Assembly (NCBI RefSeq): GCF_965198245.1
Contig: NZ_OZ240249.1
Location: 434,001-498,000 of the forward strand
Origin: Poriferisodalis sp965198245
Lineage (GTDB): Bacteria > Actinomycetota > Acidimicrobiia > Acidimicrobiales > Poriferisodalaceae
Reading direction: 5' to 3'
DNA: 64,000 nucleotides
Shown: piece after piece, positions 20,501 through 28,829 of the stretch
Position numbering within the stretch: the first letter of the stretch is position 1
Layout of the letters: each line of letters starts with the position of its first letter
Notes under the pieces: model-generated
What the model saw: only the letters and a program-made list of their open reading frames with translations
The model's database searches: none
What the model was told of the DNA's origin: nothing
Program-made: the position numbers and the translations under genes

Positions 20501-21231
20501 CGTGTCGCGCCGCCCAGCCGCCGGGGCAAGACGCCACCTGCGGCGCGTTCTGCTTCGGCGGCCACCCCATCACTCAGCGCCGCCGCGCCGCCAACGATCA
20601 GCACCGCTGATGGACGGTGCCCCTCCAAGACGGCACGAGTCGGCTCGCCCAATGCGTCGGCCTGCGCATACAACACCGCGTCGCCCCTGCCCGACGCCAC
20701 TGCGGAGGCGGCAGTGCCCACATCTGACAGCGACCAGCCATTGGCCATCACGACCGTCGCCGCGTCCCTGCCGTCCAAGATCCGCTCGGCGGCCAGCGCA
20801 GCCGTGTGAATCCGATCATCGCCCGCCAACCGCTCGATGGCCACGCCCGGCGCCAGCGCACGCACCTGTTGCTCGACAGAAGAAGAGAGCACGGCAGCAC
20901 CACCAACCAGCAGCACTCGCGCCGGTGCCCGCTGTGACACCACGCCGGCGGGACCGCTGCCGAGCGCGTCCGTTGCTTCGGAGAACACCACGGCATCGCC
21001 CAAACCTGCAGCTACCAGCGACGCAGCAGTGCCAACATCGGACAGCGACGCAGCATTCGCCACCACCAGCACGGGTCCGGCTCCGTCCGAGCCGCCCTCG
21101 GAAGCCGACGCCGCCTTCATCGCCAGGCCAGCTGGACCGAACACAGCAGCGCAGAGCGCCCACACGGTCACGGTCGCCAGCAGCCGAAGTCTGAGCCGTC
21201 TGAAGCGTGACGTGCCTTCGCGCAATTTCAC
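17584..21231 (-). CDS. CWB2 / FN3 / unknown central domain / seven-unit RCC1-like protein
   Basis: This protein is encoded convergently to the 14189 gene. I place the start at GTG 21231: it follows a GGGGG ribosome-site-like run and gives a normal signal peptide (RLRLRLLATVTVWALCAAVFG, ending near KAASA), for 1,215 residues. A GTG further out at 21342 would add an unlikely Cys-rich stretch. Three CWB2 repeats occupy about 50-360, then one FN3 domain (YEVQWRTAV, YTVRVRPAA; about 370-445). A region of about 470 residues that I do not recognise has a Trp-rich helical segment (WIADRWNQLTGFARQSWDTT) and several Cys. It ends in an acidic linker and seven RCC1-like Cys-pair units (about 943-1215). 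This is the longest surface protein of the locus. Confidence 0.83.
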   Translation of the reverse strand: MKLREGTSRFRRLRLRLLATVTVWALCAAVFGPAGLAMKAASASEGGSDGAGPVLVVANAASLSDVGTAASLVAAGLGDAVVFSEATDALGSGPAGVVSQRAPARVLLVGGAAVLSSSVEQQVRALAPGVAIERLAGDDRIHTAALAAERILDGRDAATVVMANGWSLSDVGTAASAVASGRGDAVLYAQADALGEPTRAVLEGHRPSAVLIVGGAAALSDGVAAEAERAAGGVLPRRLGGATRVETAALSAREAFDAGATVAVIADGWSLNDVGVAAAISASMDRSAVLYAADGDLGDAGADLFADRPPSAVLLVDVSGKNPYGLLLEVAGLVPDAAVGVIADRVQSADYRRDAVADASASVTALGGEAEAVPLAGRISVSWPEGEAVADSSQPGYEVQWRTAVTTYNSTDRVVVTTTSFDIDGLNDGTDYTVRVRPAAVDVLSVAGATVTAAAEAAPTARVVDGPAPVDESLEVSALDGPLSVELTGEEVWPVTVEIPVDAAKIEPGDSVGLYYYDENLELWFPEPSATYDPQRSTVTAQVYHLTIFNPFKIPANWIADRWNQLTGFARQSWDTTTGWLRAGWHRTQDFIFSDVPSLAGQVLAHAAAVGHHLPPWVIRVLEQARDLGAEVVEIYVQAIQEVFETRIDPPKCDSASPDWVHGIDVEADDGRNDPEDIPLLVCGETTTPIPTTRDDLRLKVGMNRGFAMTLSAYAPDGTHQPIRSQHAASEVLTFAGYEGGASSTGLSTWAINQLVEFFDTGEVILPGGEVALIHAPQAGFGEHGSLTFRAEADHLHATLDAIAFGLDTLASTFGNEQLVKFLADFKDGLSCIKDGILADNDDVIAKVRSLFFDCLPMYAKDALGSTFGKFLDAGSILYSGASLLVNYAEMTRYTFTGDTEDFTVTRTSGAPGEGSETDTESDDDPLASYRTVSAGSVGSFFGPTGGTDLGGVCMLRADSHVDCRAIGNDLASLDESVRTQFVDMFNAPDGPFTEVGVGTLTACGLRLNGSIACWGSHHPGQVRGIPDGTFTTLDMAGSQACAVRSDREIKCWGEFAILSNEDYGQAEPPAGAFTDIAVGAYHACGIRVGGSVVCWGAPPSQSDVLQVPSGSFEAIAAGHFYTCGLRSDSTAECWGSEDSGMLTSPPPGPFTTISAGVGHACGLRPNGVAECWGYGFHGEPDAPAGRFISVSSGASFSCGIRVDGTLQCWGRFQS

Positions 21232-21304
21232 CGTGCCCCCAGAAAATGGCAACTTAGAGCGTGAGCGGATAGGTGGCGACGTCCGGCAGCCCCACGGCCC
21301 GGAC

Positions 21305-21345
21305 TTTGCGCAGAAATGCCGCCACAGACGGCAAAATTGCACAAA
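21305..21345. promoter_or_regulatory. Imperfect 41-bp palindrome upstream of the 17584-21231 gene
   Basis: Outer arms TTTGCGCA (21305-21312) and TGCACAAA (21338-21345) match at 7 of 8 positions. Inner arms TGCCG (21317-21321) and CGGCA (21329-21333) are perfect, around a 7-base centre. It lies 75-115 bases upstream of the GTG at 21231. It could be an operator or an mRNA hairpin; no regulator can be assigned. Confidence 0.35.
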
Positions 21346-21470
21346 GAAAGCGTGACAGCAACATTCCGAGACGTCACCGATCCGAGCGGCCTCTTAGCAA
21401 TCCACCCCAGCAGACGAGGCTGTGTACATCCGAAATACAACCATAAGGCGCATGCACATTCCCGGGGGGT

Positions 21471-22235
21471 GCGCTGAGTGACCTATCGAACGAAACTCCC
21501 GCTTTGTATGACCCGAATGAAGCCAGCCCGTACCTGCCCGATGTCGAGATCCACCTGGTCACTCAACCTGACCCGTACAGCCTCTCGGCCTCGGTGGCCG
21601 GTCGCCTCGGCTCCGCTGGCGTCATGTCTGGCTTCGGTCGTACCGCCATTGTCGCCAACGGCGAGGTGTTCGCCGACGCGCTCGTGGTCGGGGCATTTGC
21701 TGCTCGTGGCGGTCACCCGATACTCCTCACCTCGCCGGAGGGCTTGAGCAGTGGCGTTCATCTCGGTCTGCGGTACCAATGGGATGTTGAGCACATAGTC
21801 GTGATGGGCGGCACCGCGGCAATCAGCGAGGAGATCAAGGAGTCAATCACCGACTTGGGATTGCCGGTAACACGTCTCGCAGGAGCGACGCGCTACGACC
21901 CAGCGATCGAAGCTGCAAGGTTCGTCCGGAATCGCTATAGCGACGCTGCAGGGCAGGAGTGCTGTACAACTCGAAGGATCGGCGTGGCCCGGGCCCGTGT
22001 GCCGTTCGACTCGTTCAGCGCTGGGCCGCTGCTGGCCCGGCTGTGCGTACCACTGTTGCTTGCCGATCCCGCGGTGGGCCAGCGACCACCGCCGTACATC
22101 TCGACCAGGTTCGATTTCATGCCGCCTCAGGCGGTGAGCCTCTCGAGATGCACGTCTTCGGCGGCGAGGCCGCGGTGTCAACCGCCGCGTTGTCGAACTA
22201 CTTGGCACGAGAACGCGGAACCAGATACTGGGGAA
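21471..22235 (+). pseudogene. 5'-truncated, frameshifted CWB2 gene remnant
   Basis: The sequence is clearly related to the CWB2 part of the 4943 gene: GFGRTAIVANGEVFADALV, VVMGGTAAISEEIKES and RVPFDSFSAGPLLARLC are close matches. It lacks a signal peptide and the whole first CWB2 unit, and begins without a credible start (only a TTG at 21504). The frame breaks near 22065-22080, after LLLADP. The expected continuation (HLD...MHVFGGEAAVSTAALSNYLARE) resumes in another frame. It ends in a junction with short near-repeats of TACTGGGAAC. This is a decayed paralogue and probably not functional. Confidence 0.8.
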
Positions 22236-22261
22236 CCGGGTACTGGGAAACCATCGCAGTC

Positions 22262-22636
22262 GGGATCAACACGTGGGATCGCGATGCGGTGCTCGCGGCA
22301 TATGAGGCCGAGTTCGACCGTGAGAAGCCCGACTGGGGCTACACCGGCGATGTGGCGGACTGCGTTGCGGGAACCATCAGTCGGGAATTCCGCGACGGCA
22401 TGATCCAGCGCGTCAACTGGTACCGCCGCAGGGCGGGGCTGACCACCGTCACGGAGAACAGCGGGTTCTCGTCAACCACCCAGCACGCTGCGCTGATGAT
22501 GGCCGCACAGGGTTCGCTCGCGCACTACCCCGGCGCCGACTGGAAGCGCTACTCCGAAATGGGCGATGTCGTCTTTGGTGGCGAAATTGTCGACGCCGCT
22601 GGGCTGCACCGTAAGCCATCTCGACCGGCGTTCCAA
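22262..22636 (+). pseudogene. CAP-domain fragment duplicated from the 8193-type gene
   Basis: This fragment encodes NTWDRDAVLAAYEAEFDREK, WGYTGDVADCVAG and TVTENSGFSSTTQHAALMMA, nearly identical in protein and DNA to the CAP-domain start of the 8193 gene (about 10345-10640). The match stops after the YSEMG region, and the rest of the CAP domain is missing. It has no start of its own. It lies in frame with both the upstream CWB2 scrap and the downstream gene at 22673, so a naive call makes one giant protein. An internal signal peptide downstream argues against that. Confidence 0.78.
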
Positions 22637-22672
22637 ATGGGTTGGTCAACAGCGACCACTACATTGCTGAAC

Positions 22673-25600
22673 GTGATCCGTGCACGGTCGCTGGCGGTGT
22701 GTGCGACCGTCGTGGCCGCTGCTGTGCTGGTTCTGCCCTCTCCGGCGGGGGCCACCGTCTCGGCGGCTGAGGACTCGGGCGTGTGGGTGGGTCGTTATGG
22801 CGGGGCCGATCGGTATGCCACGTCCCTGTTGGTGGCTGACGCGGTGGCTGCCTATGCAGGAGGCTCACTGGACTCGGTGGTGATGGTGTCGGGCCTCAGT
22901 TGGCGCGATGCGGTGGTGGCAGCGCCGACGGCGGGCGCATTGGGTGCGCCGGTGCTGATGACCCCGCCGGGGGAGCTGCGCGCCGACGCGGCGGCGTTCC
23001 TGCAAAGGACAGGCGTGACGAGCGTGGTGGTGGTGGGAGCCACTGATGGGGCCGACGCGGTCGGTGCAGAGGTGATCGCGGCCTTGGAGAGCTTGGGTGT
23101 TTCAGTGGAGCGTGTGGGCCGGGTGGATCGGTACGCCACCGGTGTGGTGGCGGCTCGGCGGGTGACCCCAGGTGTGATGCCCGGTTTGGGCACCACGGCG
23201 ATCGTGGCCAGCGGTGAGGTGTTCGCCGATGCGCTGGTGGCGGGGCCGTTCGCGGCGCGTGGGCGTCATCCGGTGCTGCTGACGCCGCCAGACCGCCTGC
23301 ACGCGGGCGTGGAGGCGCACCTGTCGGCCGTGGGAATCGAGCACGTGGTGTTGATGGGCGGCACCGGGGCGCTGTCGGAGGCGGTGGAAGCCTCCATCAC
23401 GGACCTGGGGATCTCGGTGACCCGCTTGGCGGGCGCAACCCGCTACGACACGGCAGTCATGGCCGCCGAGCTGGTGCAGGGCCGCTATAGCGACGAGGCG
23501 GGCGAGCCGTGTTTCTCCGGCAGCACGGTTGGCCTGGCCCGAGCGCGGGTGCCGTTCGACTCGTTCAGCGCGGCGCCGCTGCTGGGACGGCTGTGCGCTC
23601 CGCTGCTGCTCACCGAGCCGCATGCGATGCGCGCAGAAACCGCCGCCATATTGGACGCGGCCCGCGATGAGCACGACACGATCGGGCTGCGCATCTTCGG
23701 CGGCGACGCAGCCGTCTCCCGCTCCGCCGTCGATTCGTACCTCTATGCACACCTCGCCGCTGGGAGCGGCCTCACGGTGCTGCCAGCCGGTACGTGCGGC
23801 GGTTCCGACACCGACGAGCTCCGCCAACTCGTCACCTCGCTCAATGCCGAGGACCCTGCTTGGTCACCCGACTGCGGTCAGTTCGTCTATACCCAGAATG
23901 GCTCCCTGTGGACCATGAACAACGGCGGCTCGAACCAGCAGCGGCTGGTGCCCTATGCCGGCGTTTATCTGAACTCAGCGGCATGGTCGCCTCGCGGCAC
24001 TCAGATTGCCTATGTAGGCGGGTATCAAGACGATGACGATTGGGTCGCACACATCTGGAAGGTCAACGCCGACGGCACAGGAGCAACCCAGCTCACCGAG
24101 GGAAACGTCATCGACGCCTCTCCCCGGTGGTCGCCCACTGGGGAGCTGATCGTCTTCGATCGTTTCTCCGACGGCAGCAGGCATGTGATGAGGATGGCCC
24201 CGGACGGCACGAACGCCGAACAGCTGACCAGCGGAAGCGCACACAACGACGATCCCATGTATTCGCCGGATGGTTCGCAGCTGGCCTTCATCACCGGTTC
24301 CGCCGTGGTGGTGGCCGAGGCCGACGGTTCGAATCCGCTTCTGATCGTCTCCGGCGTCGTAACGCGGGGCGGGTTGTCGTGGTCGCCCGACGGCCGACGG
24401 ATCGCATTCGTTCGCAGCGGAAATGACCGTCAGACACTGTTCACCGCCGACGTCAGGGGTCGGCTGCAGGAGGCTGTCTATGAGTCCGAAGAGGGCAGTG
24501 CGGTCCTGGCGCCCCGCTGGTCACCCGACGGACAGCTGATCGCCTTTCACACGATCGACCGCTCCGGCAAGCACCGGGTCTTCACCATCGGCGCACGCGG
24601 CGATCCTGTTCCCGACGGAAGCGAGTCATGTCGACCCCGCGGAACACCCGGTACGACGGCAGGATTTCCGCTTCCGAGCTGGGCCGCTCCGTCGACAGGC
24701 ACGCTGCGAGTGGCTGTCCTCTTCATGGACTTCCCCGACGTGCAGGCTGACCACAGCACCGAAGTCGAAGCCGAACTCAACCTCCCGTACATCGAGGACT
24801 ATTTCGAATCGAGCAGTCTCGGTCAACTCGATGTCGAGTTCGTCCCACTGCATCGCTGGCTACGAGCCGAGCAGCCCTCGACCGCATATCTGGGCGAAAC
24901 AGTGTTCGGGCCAGCGCTGACCCTTGCAGCTTCGACGCATGCGGTTGCGCTCGCCGACGACGAGTTCGACTTTGTTTCGGTGGATCTCGTACTGAACGTG
25001 TTCCCCAGCAGTCATTTCGGCGGCGGCAATGCCACGGGTTCAGCCACTGCCGACGGCGTGACGGTGACAACCACGCGGGTGAATACGGTCAAGAGCAGTG
25101 AGCCCCGCGAGCCCTCGGAATGGGGGAGCGTCGGAACCCATGAAATTGCGCACAACCTCGGGCTGCTCGACATGTATGCGTACGACCCGGAGCTACGGCC
25201 TCAGCCTGACGTCAACCCCGATTCCGACGATGCGCGGGTAGACGTCACATTGGGGCTGATGGGTCTGAACGGCTTCTTTCTGACCTCGCCGCAGGACTCG
25301 CGTTTGGCCCATGAGTGGAGTTCTCCGGATGGCGTCCGATCGACGGGATTTCTCTGGCAGTTGCGTGTCCGAGAGATGCTGGCGTGGAGTCGCTGGCAAC
25401 TGGGATGGCTCACCGAGTCACAGGTGCGCTGTATGAATTCACCTGAGGCTGTCGTGACGCTCACCCCTATCGCCCAGCCAGGCAATGGATTGGCCATGGC
25501 TGCTGTGCCGCTGAGCACGCACGACGTCATCGTCGTGGAGAGCCGTCGCAAGCTGGGATACGACGCGGGCAGGTTCTTCGAGGTACCTGAGACGGGCGCG

Positions 25601-25831
25601 AGCACGACTTATCCGGCCCTGATCACTGAAGGTGTGCTGGTGTACACGGTCGACACCAGCCTCGGTTCGGGGCAGCTGCCCGCGAAAATCGCAGGCGACA
25701 CCGGAAGCGGCCAGGTCGACGACTTCCCGGTGCTCGAAGCCGGCGAGTCGGTGACGCTGCGCGGCTACACCATCACCGTTGTGGCCGACGACGGCGACAC
25801 CCACACCGTCACCATCACCCCCCAAGACTGA
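22673..25831 (+). CDS. CWB2 / TolB-PD40 propeller / M6-like zinc metalloprotease (paralogue of 4943)
   Basis: The start is set by a signal peptide, IRARSLAVCATVVAAAVLVL, just after GTG 22673; ATG 22637 in the same frame is an alternative with a 12-residue longer N-terminus. The predicted length is 1,052 residues. Three CWB2 repeats (VGRYGGADRYATSLLV; about 40-360) are followed by six PD40 motifs (SWSPDGRRIAF, RWSPDGQLIAF and others; about 390-650). An M6-like peptidase follows, with HEIAHNLGLLD at H823, E824, H827 and D833. The last 40 residues (LEAGESVTLRGYTI, DDGDTHTVTIT) repeat those of the 4943 protein almost exactly, so the two are true paralogues over their whole length. Confidence 0.87.
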   Translation: MIRARSLAVCATVVAAAVLVLPSPAGATVSAAEDSGVWVGRYGGADRYATSLLVADAVAAYAGGSLDSVVMVSGLSWRDAVVAAPTAGALGAPVLMTPPGELRADAAAFLQRTGVTSVVVVGATDGADAVGAEVIAALESLGVSVERVGRVDRYATGVVAARRVTPGVMPGLGTTAIVASGEVFADALVAGPFAARGRHPVLLTPPDRLHAGVEAHLSAVGIEHVVLMGGTGALSEAVEASITDLGISVTRLAGATRYDTAVMAAELVQGRYSDEAGEPCFSGSTVGLARARVPFDSFSAAPLLGRLCAPLLLTEPHAMRAETAAILDAARDEHDTIGLRIFGGDAAVSRSAVDSYLYAHLAAGSGLTVLPAGTCGGSDTDELRQLVTSLNAEDPAWSPDCGQFVYTQNGSLWTMNNGGSNQQRLVPYAGVYLNSAAWSPRGTQIAYVGGYQDDDDWVAHIWKVNADGTGATQLTEGNVIDASPRWSPTGELIVFDRFSDGSRHVMRMAPDGTNAEQLTSGSAHNDDPMYSPDGSQLAFITGSAVVVAEADGSNPLLIVSGVVTRGGLSWSPDGRRIAFVRSGNDRQTLFTADVRGRLQEAVYESEEGSAVLAPRWSPDGQLIAFHTIDRSGKHRVFTIGARGDPVPDGSESCRPRGTPGTTAGFPLPSWAAPSTGTLRVAVLFMDFPDVQADHSTEVEAELNLPYIEDYFESSSLGQLDVEFVPLHRWLRAEQPSTAYLGETVFGPALTLAASTHAVALADDEFDFVSVDLVLNVFPSSHFGGGNATGSATADGVTVTTTRVNTVKSSEPREPSEWGSVGTHEIAHNLGLLDMYAYDPELRPQPDVNPDSDDARVDVTLGLMGLNGFFLTSPQDSRLAHEWSSPDGVRSTGFLWQLRVREMLAWSRWQLGWLTESQVRCMNSPEAVVTLTPIAQPGNGLAMAAVPLSTHDVIVVESRRKLGYDAGRFFEVPETGASTTYPALITEGVLVYTVDTSLGSGQLPAKIAGDTGSGQVDDFPVLEAGESVTLRGYTITVVADDGDTHTVTITPQD

Positions 25832-25877
25832 TTCACGCGAGATCACGGCGCATCTGACACGAACTAGCCTGCCGCGC

Positions 25878-28718
25878 GTGCTCCGGAAAGTGGTCGGCGC
25901 GGTGTGCGCGGCCGCCATGACGGTCGTGTTGCCGGTGCTGCCATCTGCTGTCGGGGCTCAGTCCGCGCAGGAGGAGGTGCTGGCGAAAGTCGCGGTGACC
26001 CGTTATGGCGGGGCCGATCGCTATGACACGTCTCTGCTGGTGGCAGAGGCGTATGCCAGCGAGGCCGGTGGGCAGCTGGAGTCGGTGGTGATGGTGTCGG
26101 GCCGGAGTTGGCCTGATGCGGTTGTGGCCGCACCGGTGGCGGGTGCGTTGGGCGCTCCGGTGCTGATGACGCCGCCGGGGGAGTTGCGTGCCGATGCGGC
26201 AGCGTTCCTGAGGCGCACCGGTGTGTCGAGCGTGGTGGTGGTGGGTACTGTCAGCGGTGCCGACGCGGTGGGTGCAGCGGTGACCTCCGCGCTGGAGGGT
26301 TTGGACGTCTCGGTGGAGCGTGTGGGCCGTGCCGACCGGTACGGCACCGGTGTGGTCGCGGCCCGGCGGGTGACGCCGGGGGTCATGCCCGGCGAGGGCA
26401 CTACGGCGATCGTGGCCAGCGGCGAGGTGTTCGCTGATGCGTTGGTGGCGGGGCCGTTCGCGGCACGTGGGCGCCATCCGGTGCTGCTGACGCCGCGGGA
26501 CCGATTGCACCCCGGCGTGGAAGCGCACTTGTCGGGGGCGGGAATCGATCATGTGGTGCTGATGGGCGGCCGCGGGGCGCTGTCGGAAGCGGTGGAGAAT
26601 TCGATTACGGCTCTGGGGATCTCGGTGACGCGCTTGGCGGGCGCCACCCGTTTCGACACCGCCGTGCTGGCTGCGGAGTTGGTGCGGGGCCGCTACAGCG
26701 AGGCGGCCGGCGAGCCATGCTTCGCTACCGAGCAGATCGGTCTGGCCAGAGCCCGCGTGCCGTTCGATTCGTTCAGCGCGGCACCGTTGCTGGGACGACT
26801 GTGTGCTCCGCTGCTGCTCACGTCTCCGGGGTCCATTCCGCTCGAGGTGGCCGGGTTCCTCGATGCCGCACGGGCCTCTGCGAGCGCCGACACCCTGGAC
26901 CTGCGGGTGTTCGGCGGCGAGTCAGCAGTCTCCCAAGCAGCCATCGACGCGTACCTCCGCCCCGCCGACACCGTCTCCACAGCCTCGTACCAGGTTCCCG
27001 ATGGACCCCGGGGTGACAACACGTTTCTGGACGTCTCGCGAGGCCGAACCTGCGTAGTGCGCCTCGACGGCAGCGTGACCTGCTGGGGCGTCGATGGATT
27101 CCGTGAGCGCTTGACCACGGCCGGGCTCTCCGACGTCGTTGCTCTCGGCGCGGCTGACACCACGGGCTACCTCACAACCCACTCGTGCGCCGTGCATGCC
27201 GACGGGACCGTCTCATGCTGGGGCAATGGACGCAGCGGAAAGCTCGGACAAGGAAATAGTGCCAACCACTACGTGCCGGTCAAGGTCCCGAGAATCACCG
27301 ATGCTGTCGCCGTTGCCGGGAGCCTTGATACGACCTGCGCGGTGCACCGTGACGACTCGGTGTCGTGTTGGGGCTCCAATCTCGCGGGCGAGGCCGGCGC
27401 CTCATTGGATATCGAAAACGTCTTCACGCCGTCGCAATTCCCGAGGTTGGCCGATGTGGCTGCCATTTCTGCCGGCAGGCAGACGTTCTGCGCAGTACAT
27501 CGTGACGGCGGCGTGTCCTGCTGGGGTGTCGTGCGCCACGCATCTCCGGTCGACGTCAGGGGTATCCCCCCGGCCACATCGGTCTCGGTGGGCTTGAACC
27601 AGTCATGCGCGGTCACCACCGCCGGCGAGGTGTTCTGCTGGCGCGACCACGACACGTTCCAGACCCAGAAAGTCGAGGGCCTGCAGGGCGTCGTCTCGGT
27701 GGCGGTGGGAGATGCGAGTGCATGTGCGCTGCATCGTGACGGCGGTGTGTCCTGCTGGGGGGACAACAGCGTCGGGCAGCTCGGCGACGGCACCACGGCC
27801 GGCCGGTCGGCGCCGAGGCGCATCGCTGGCGTCTACGACGCGGTCGACGTGGGCATCAGCATGAGCTCGGAACCGATTCCGGCGCATGCCTGCGCGCTGC
27901 ATCGTGACGGCGGTGTGTCCTGCTGGGGGGACAACAGCGTCGGGCAGCTCGGCGACGGCACCACCGCGAAGCGCCTGCGGCCGGTCCGCGCCCAGCAATT
28001 CGCCCCGATTCCTGCCGCTGACGTGGCGATCACGTCGCTCGAGGTTCTGCGGACATGGGGGGACCAGGTCGCTCTGCAATGGCAGACCGACCATCCGTGG
28101 CTCAAGAAGGCGTGGGACACCATTCGAAACAAGACGCGAGTCTCAGAATCGGGATTCGGCGGCACCGTCTGGCACGAATGCGACATCCGGACTTCCAACC
28201 TCACCTGCAGTGCGGTCGAGATGAACATGTCCGAGATGTCCCTCGGCGGTCTCGTCCACGAACTGGTGCATGTGTACGACCATCAGACCGGTCTTGCGCC
28301 GGGCAAGGCGTGGGGAGCGGTGCAGCTCTACTTCGCCAACAAGTATCCCGACTGTTACTGGGGTGACCCGGGGACCGAGATCCTGGCCGACACCGTGACC
28401 CATCTGATGGTGCCGCATGCTTGGCTGACGTATTACTCGGGCACCGGTTGCCCGTCGCTGGGCGCGCGGCCGTCGCTCGAAGACGAACAGGTGGTGTTGG
28501 ACGGCCTGGCCGGCCGTGTGCCGGATTGGTACACGAAGAACATCACCACCGGCGAGGAGTTCTGGGCTGCGTGGCTGAAGGGTCCGTCTCTGCGCACGCT
28601 CATCAACCTTGCGCCTGAATTCGGCGGCCTCTGCTCCGACGAATGGATCAGATTCCCGCTCGACCCGGAACTCTTCCCTGCGGCGGATTCCGACCCGTTC
28701 CGCGACGGCGGCTGCTGA
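25878..28718 (+). CDS. CWB2 / seven-unit RCC1 propeller / HExxH-domain protein
   Basis: GTG 25878 gives a signal peptide (RKVVGAVCAAAMTVVLPVLP, cleaved near VGAQSA) and 946 residues; it starts 46 bases after the previous stop. Three CWB2 repeats (VTRYGGADRYDTSLLV onward) reach about residue 350. Seven RCC1 units (about 379-707) have Cys pairs such as CAVHRDGGVSCWG and the classic QLGDGTT turn, so they are closer to canonical RCC1 than those of the other genes. The C-terminal domain carries HELVHVYDH (H794, E795, H798) and, downstream, TEILADTVTHLM, whose Glu could be a third zinc ligand. The metallopeptidase assignment is therefore likely, but the family is not recognised. The protein ends in a Cys. 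Confidence 0.84.
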   Translation: MLRKVVGAVCAAAMTVVLPVLPSAVGAQSAQEEVLAKVAVTRYGGADRYDTSLLVAEAYASEAGGQLESVVMVSGRSWPDAVVAAPVAGALGAPVLMTPPGELRADAAAFLRRTGVSSVVVVGTVSGADAVGAAVTSALEGLDVSVERVGRADRYGTGVVAARRVTPGVMPGEGTTAIVASGEVFADALVAGPFAARGRHPVLLTPRDRLHPGVEAHLSGAGIDHVVLMGGRGALSEAVENSITALGISVTRLAGATRFDTAVLAAELVRGRYSEAAGEPCFATEQIGLARARVPFDSFSAAPLLGRLCAPLLLTSPGSIPLEVAGFLDAARASASADTLDLRVFGGESAVSQAAIDAYLRPADTVSTASYQVPDGPRGDNTFLDVSRGRTCVVRLDGSVTCWGVDGFRERLTTAGLSDVVALGAADTTGYLTTHSCAVHADGTVSCWGNGRSGKLGQGNSANHYVPVKVPRITDAVAVAGSLDTTCAVHRDDSVSCWGSNLAGEAGASLDIENVFTPSQFPRLADVAAISAGRQTFCAVHRDGGVSCWGVVRHASPVDVRGIPPATSVSVGLNQSCAVTTAGEVFCWRDHDTFQTQKVEGLQGVVSVAVGDASACALHRDGGVSCWGDNSVGQLGDGTTAGRSAPRRIAGVYDAVDVGISMSSEPIPAHACALHRDGGVSCWGDNSVGQLGDGTTAKRLRPVRAQQFAPIPAADVAITSLEVLRTWGDQVALQWQTDHPWLKKAWDTIRNKTRVSESGFGGTVWHECDIRTSNLTCSAVEMNMSEMSLGGLVHELVHVYDHQTGLAPGKAWGAVQLYFANKYPDCYWGDPGTEILADTVTHLMVPHAWLTYYSGTGCPSLGARPSLEDEQVVLDGLAGRVPDWYTKNITTGEEFWAAWLKGPSLRTLINLAPEFGGLCSDEWIRFPLDPELFPAADSDPFRDGGC
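27726..27964 (+). repeat. 71-bp exact direct repeat within the RCC1 region
   Basis: Bases 27726-27796 and 27894-27964 are identical by direct reading. They encode the conserved part of RCC1 units six and seven (ALHRDGGVSCWGDNSVGQLG). The spacing of 168 bases equals one propeller unit, so this is a recent copy or gene conversion between neighbouring units. Confidence 0.9.
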
Positions 28719-28829
28719 CCGGCTTGATGATGCTGCGCCGCTGCACGATCCAGGTCGACTCCAACGACTGACGCGCTCGAAATGTGACGGCAGCCAGGCG
28801 GGGGGGCTGCGGTAGCATTCGAGTTGTAG

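Noticed and set aside
21959..25831. One continuous 1,290-codon frame read as a single protein
   Set aside because: A clear signal peptide sits at about 22673, and the part before it is a frameshifted CWB2 scrap plus a partial CAP copy; a fusion would bury the signal peptide.
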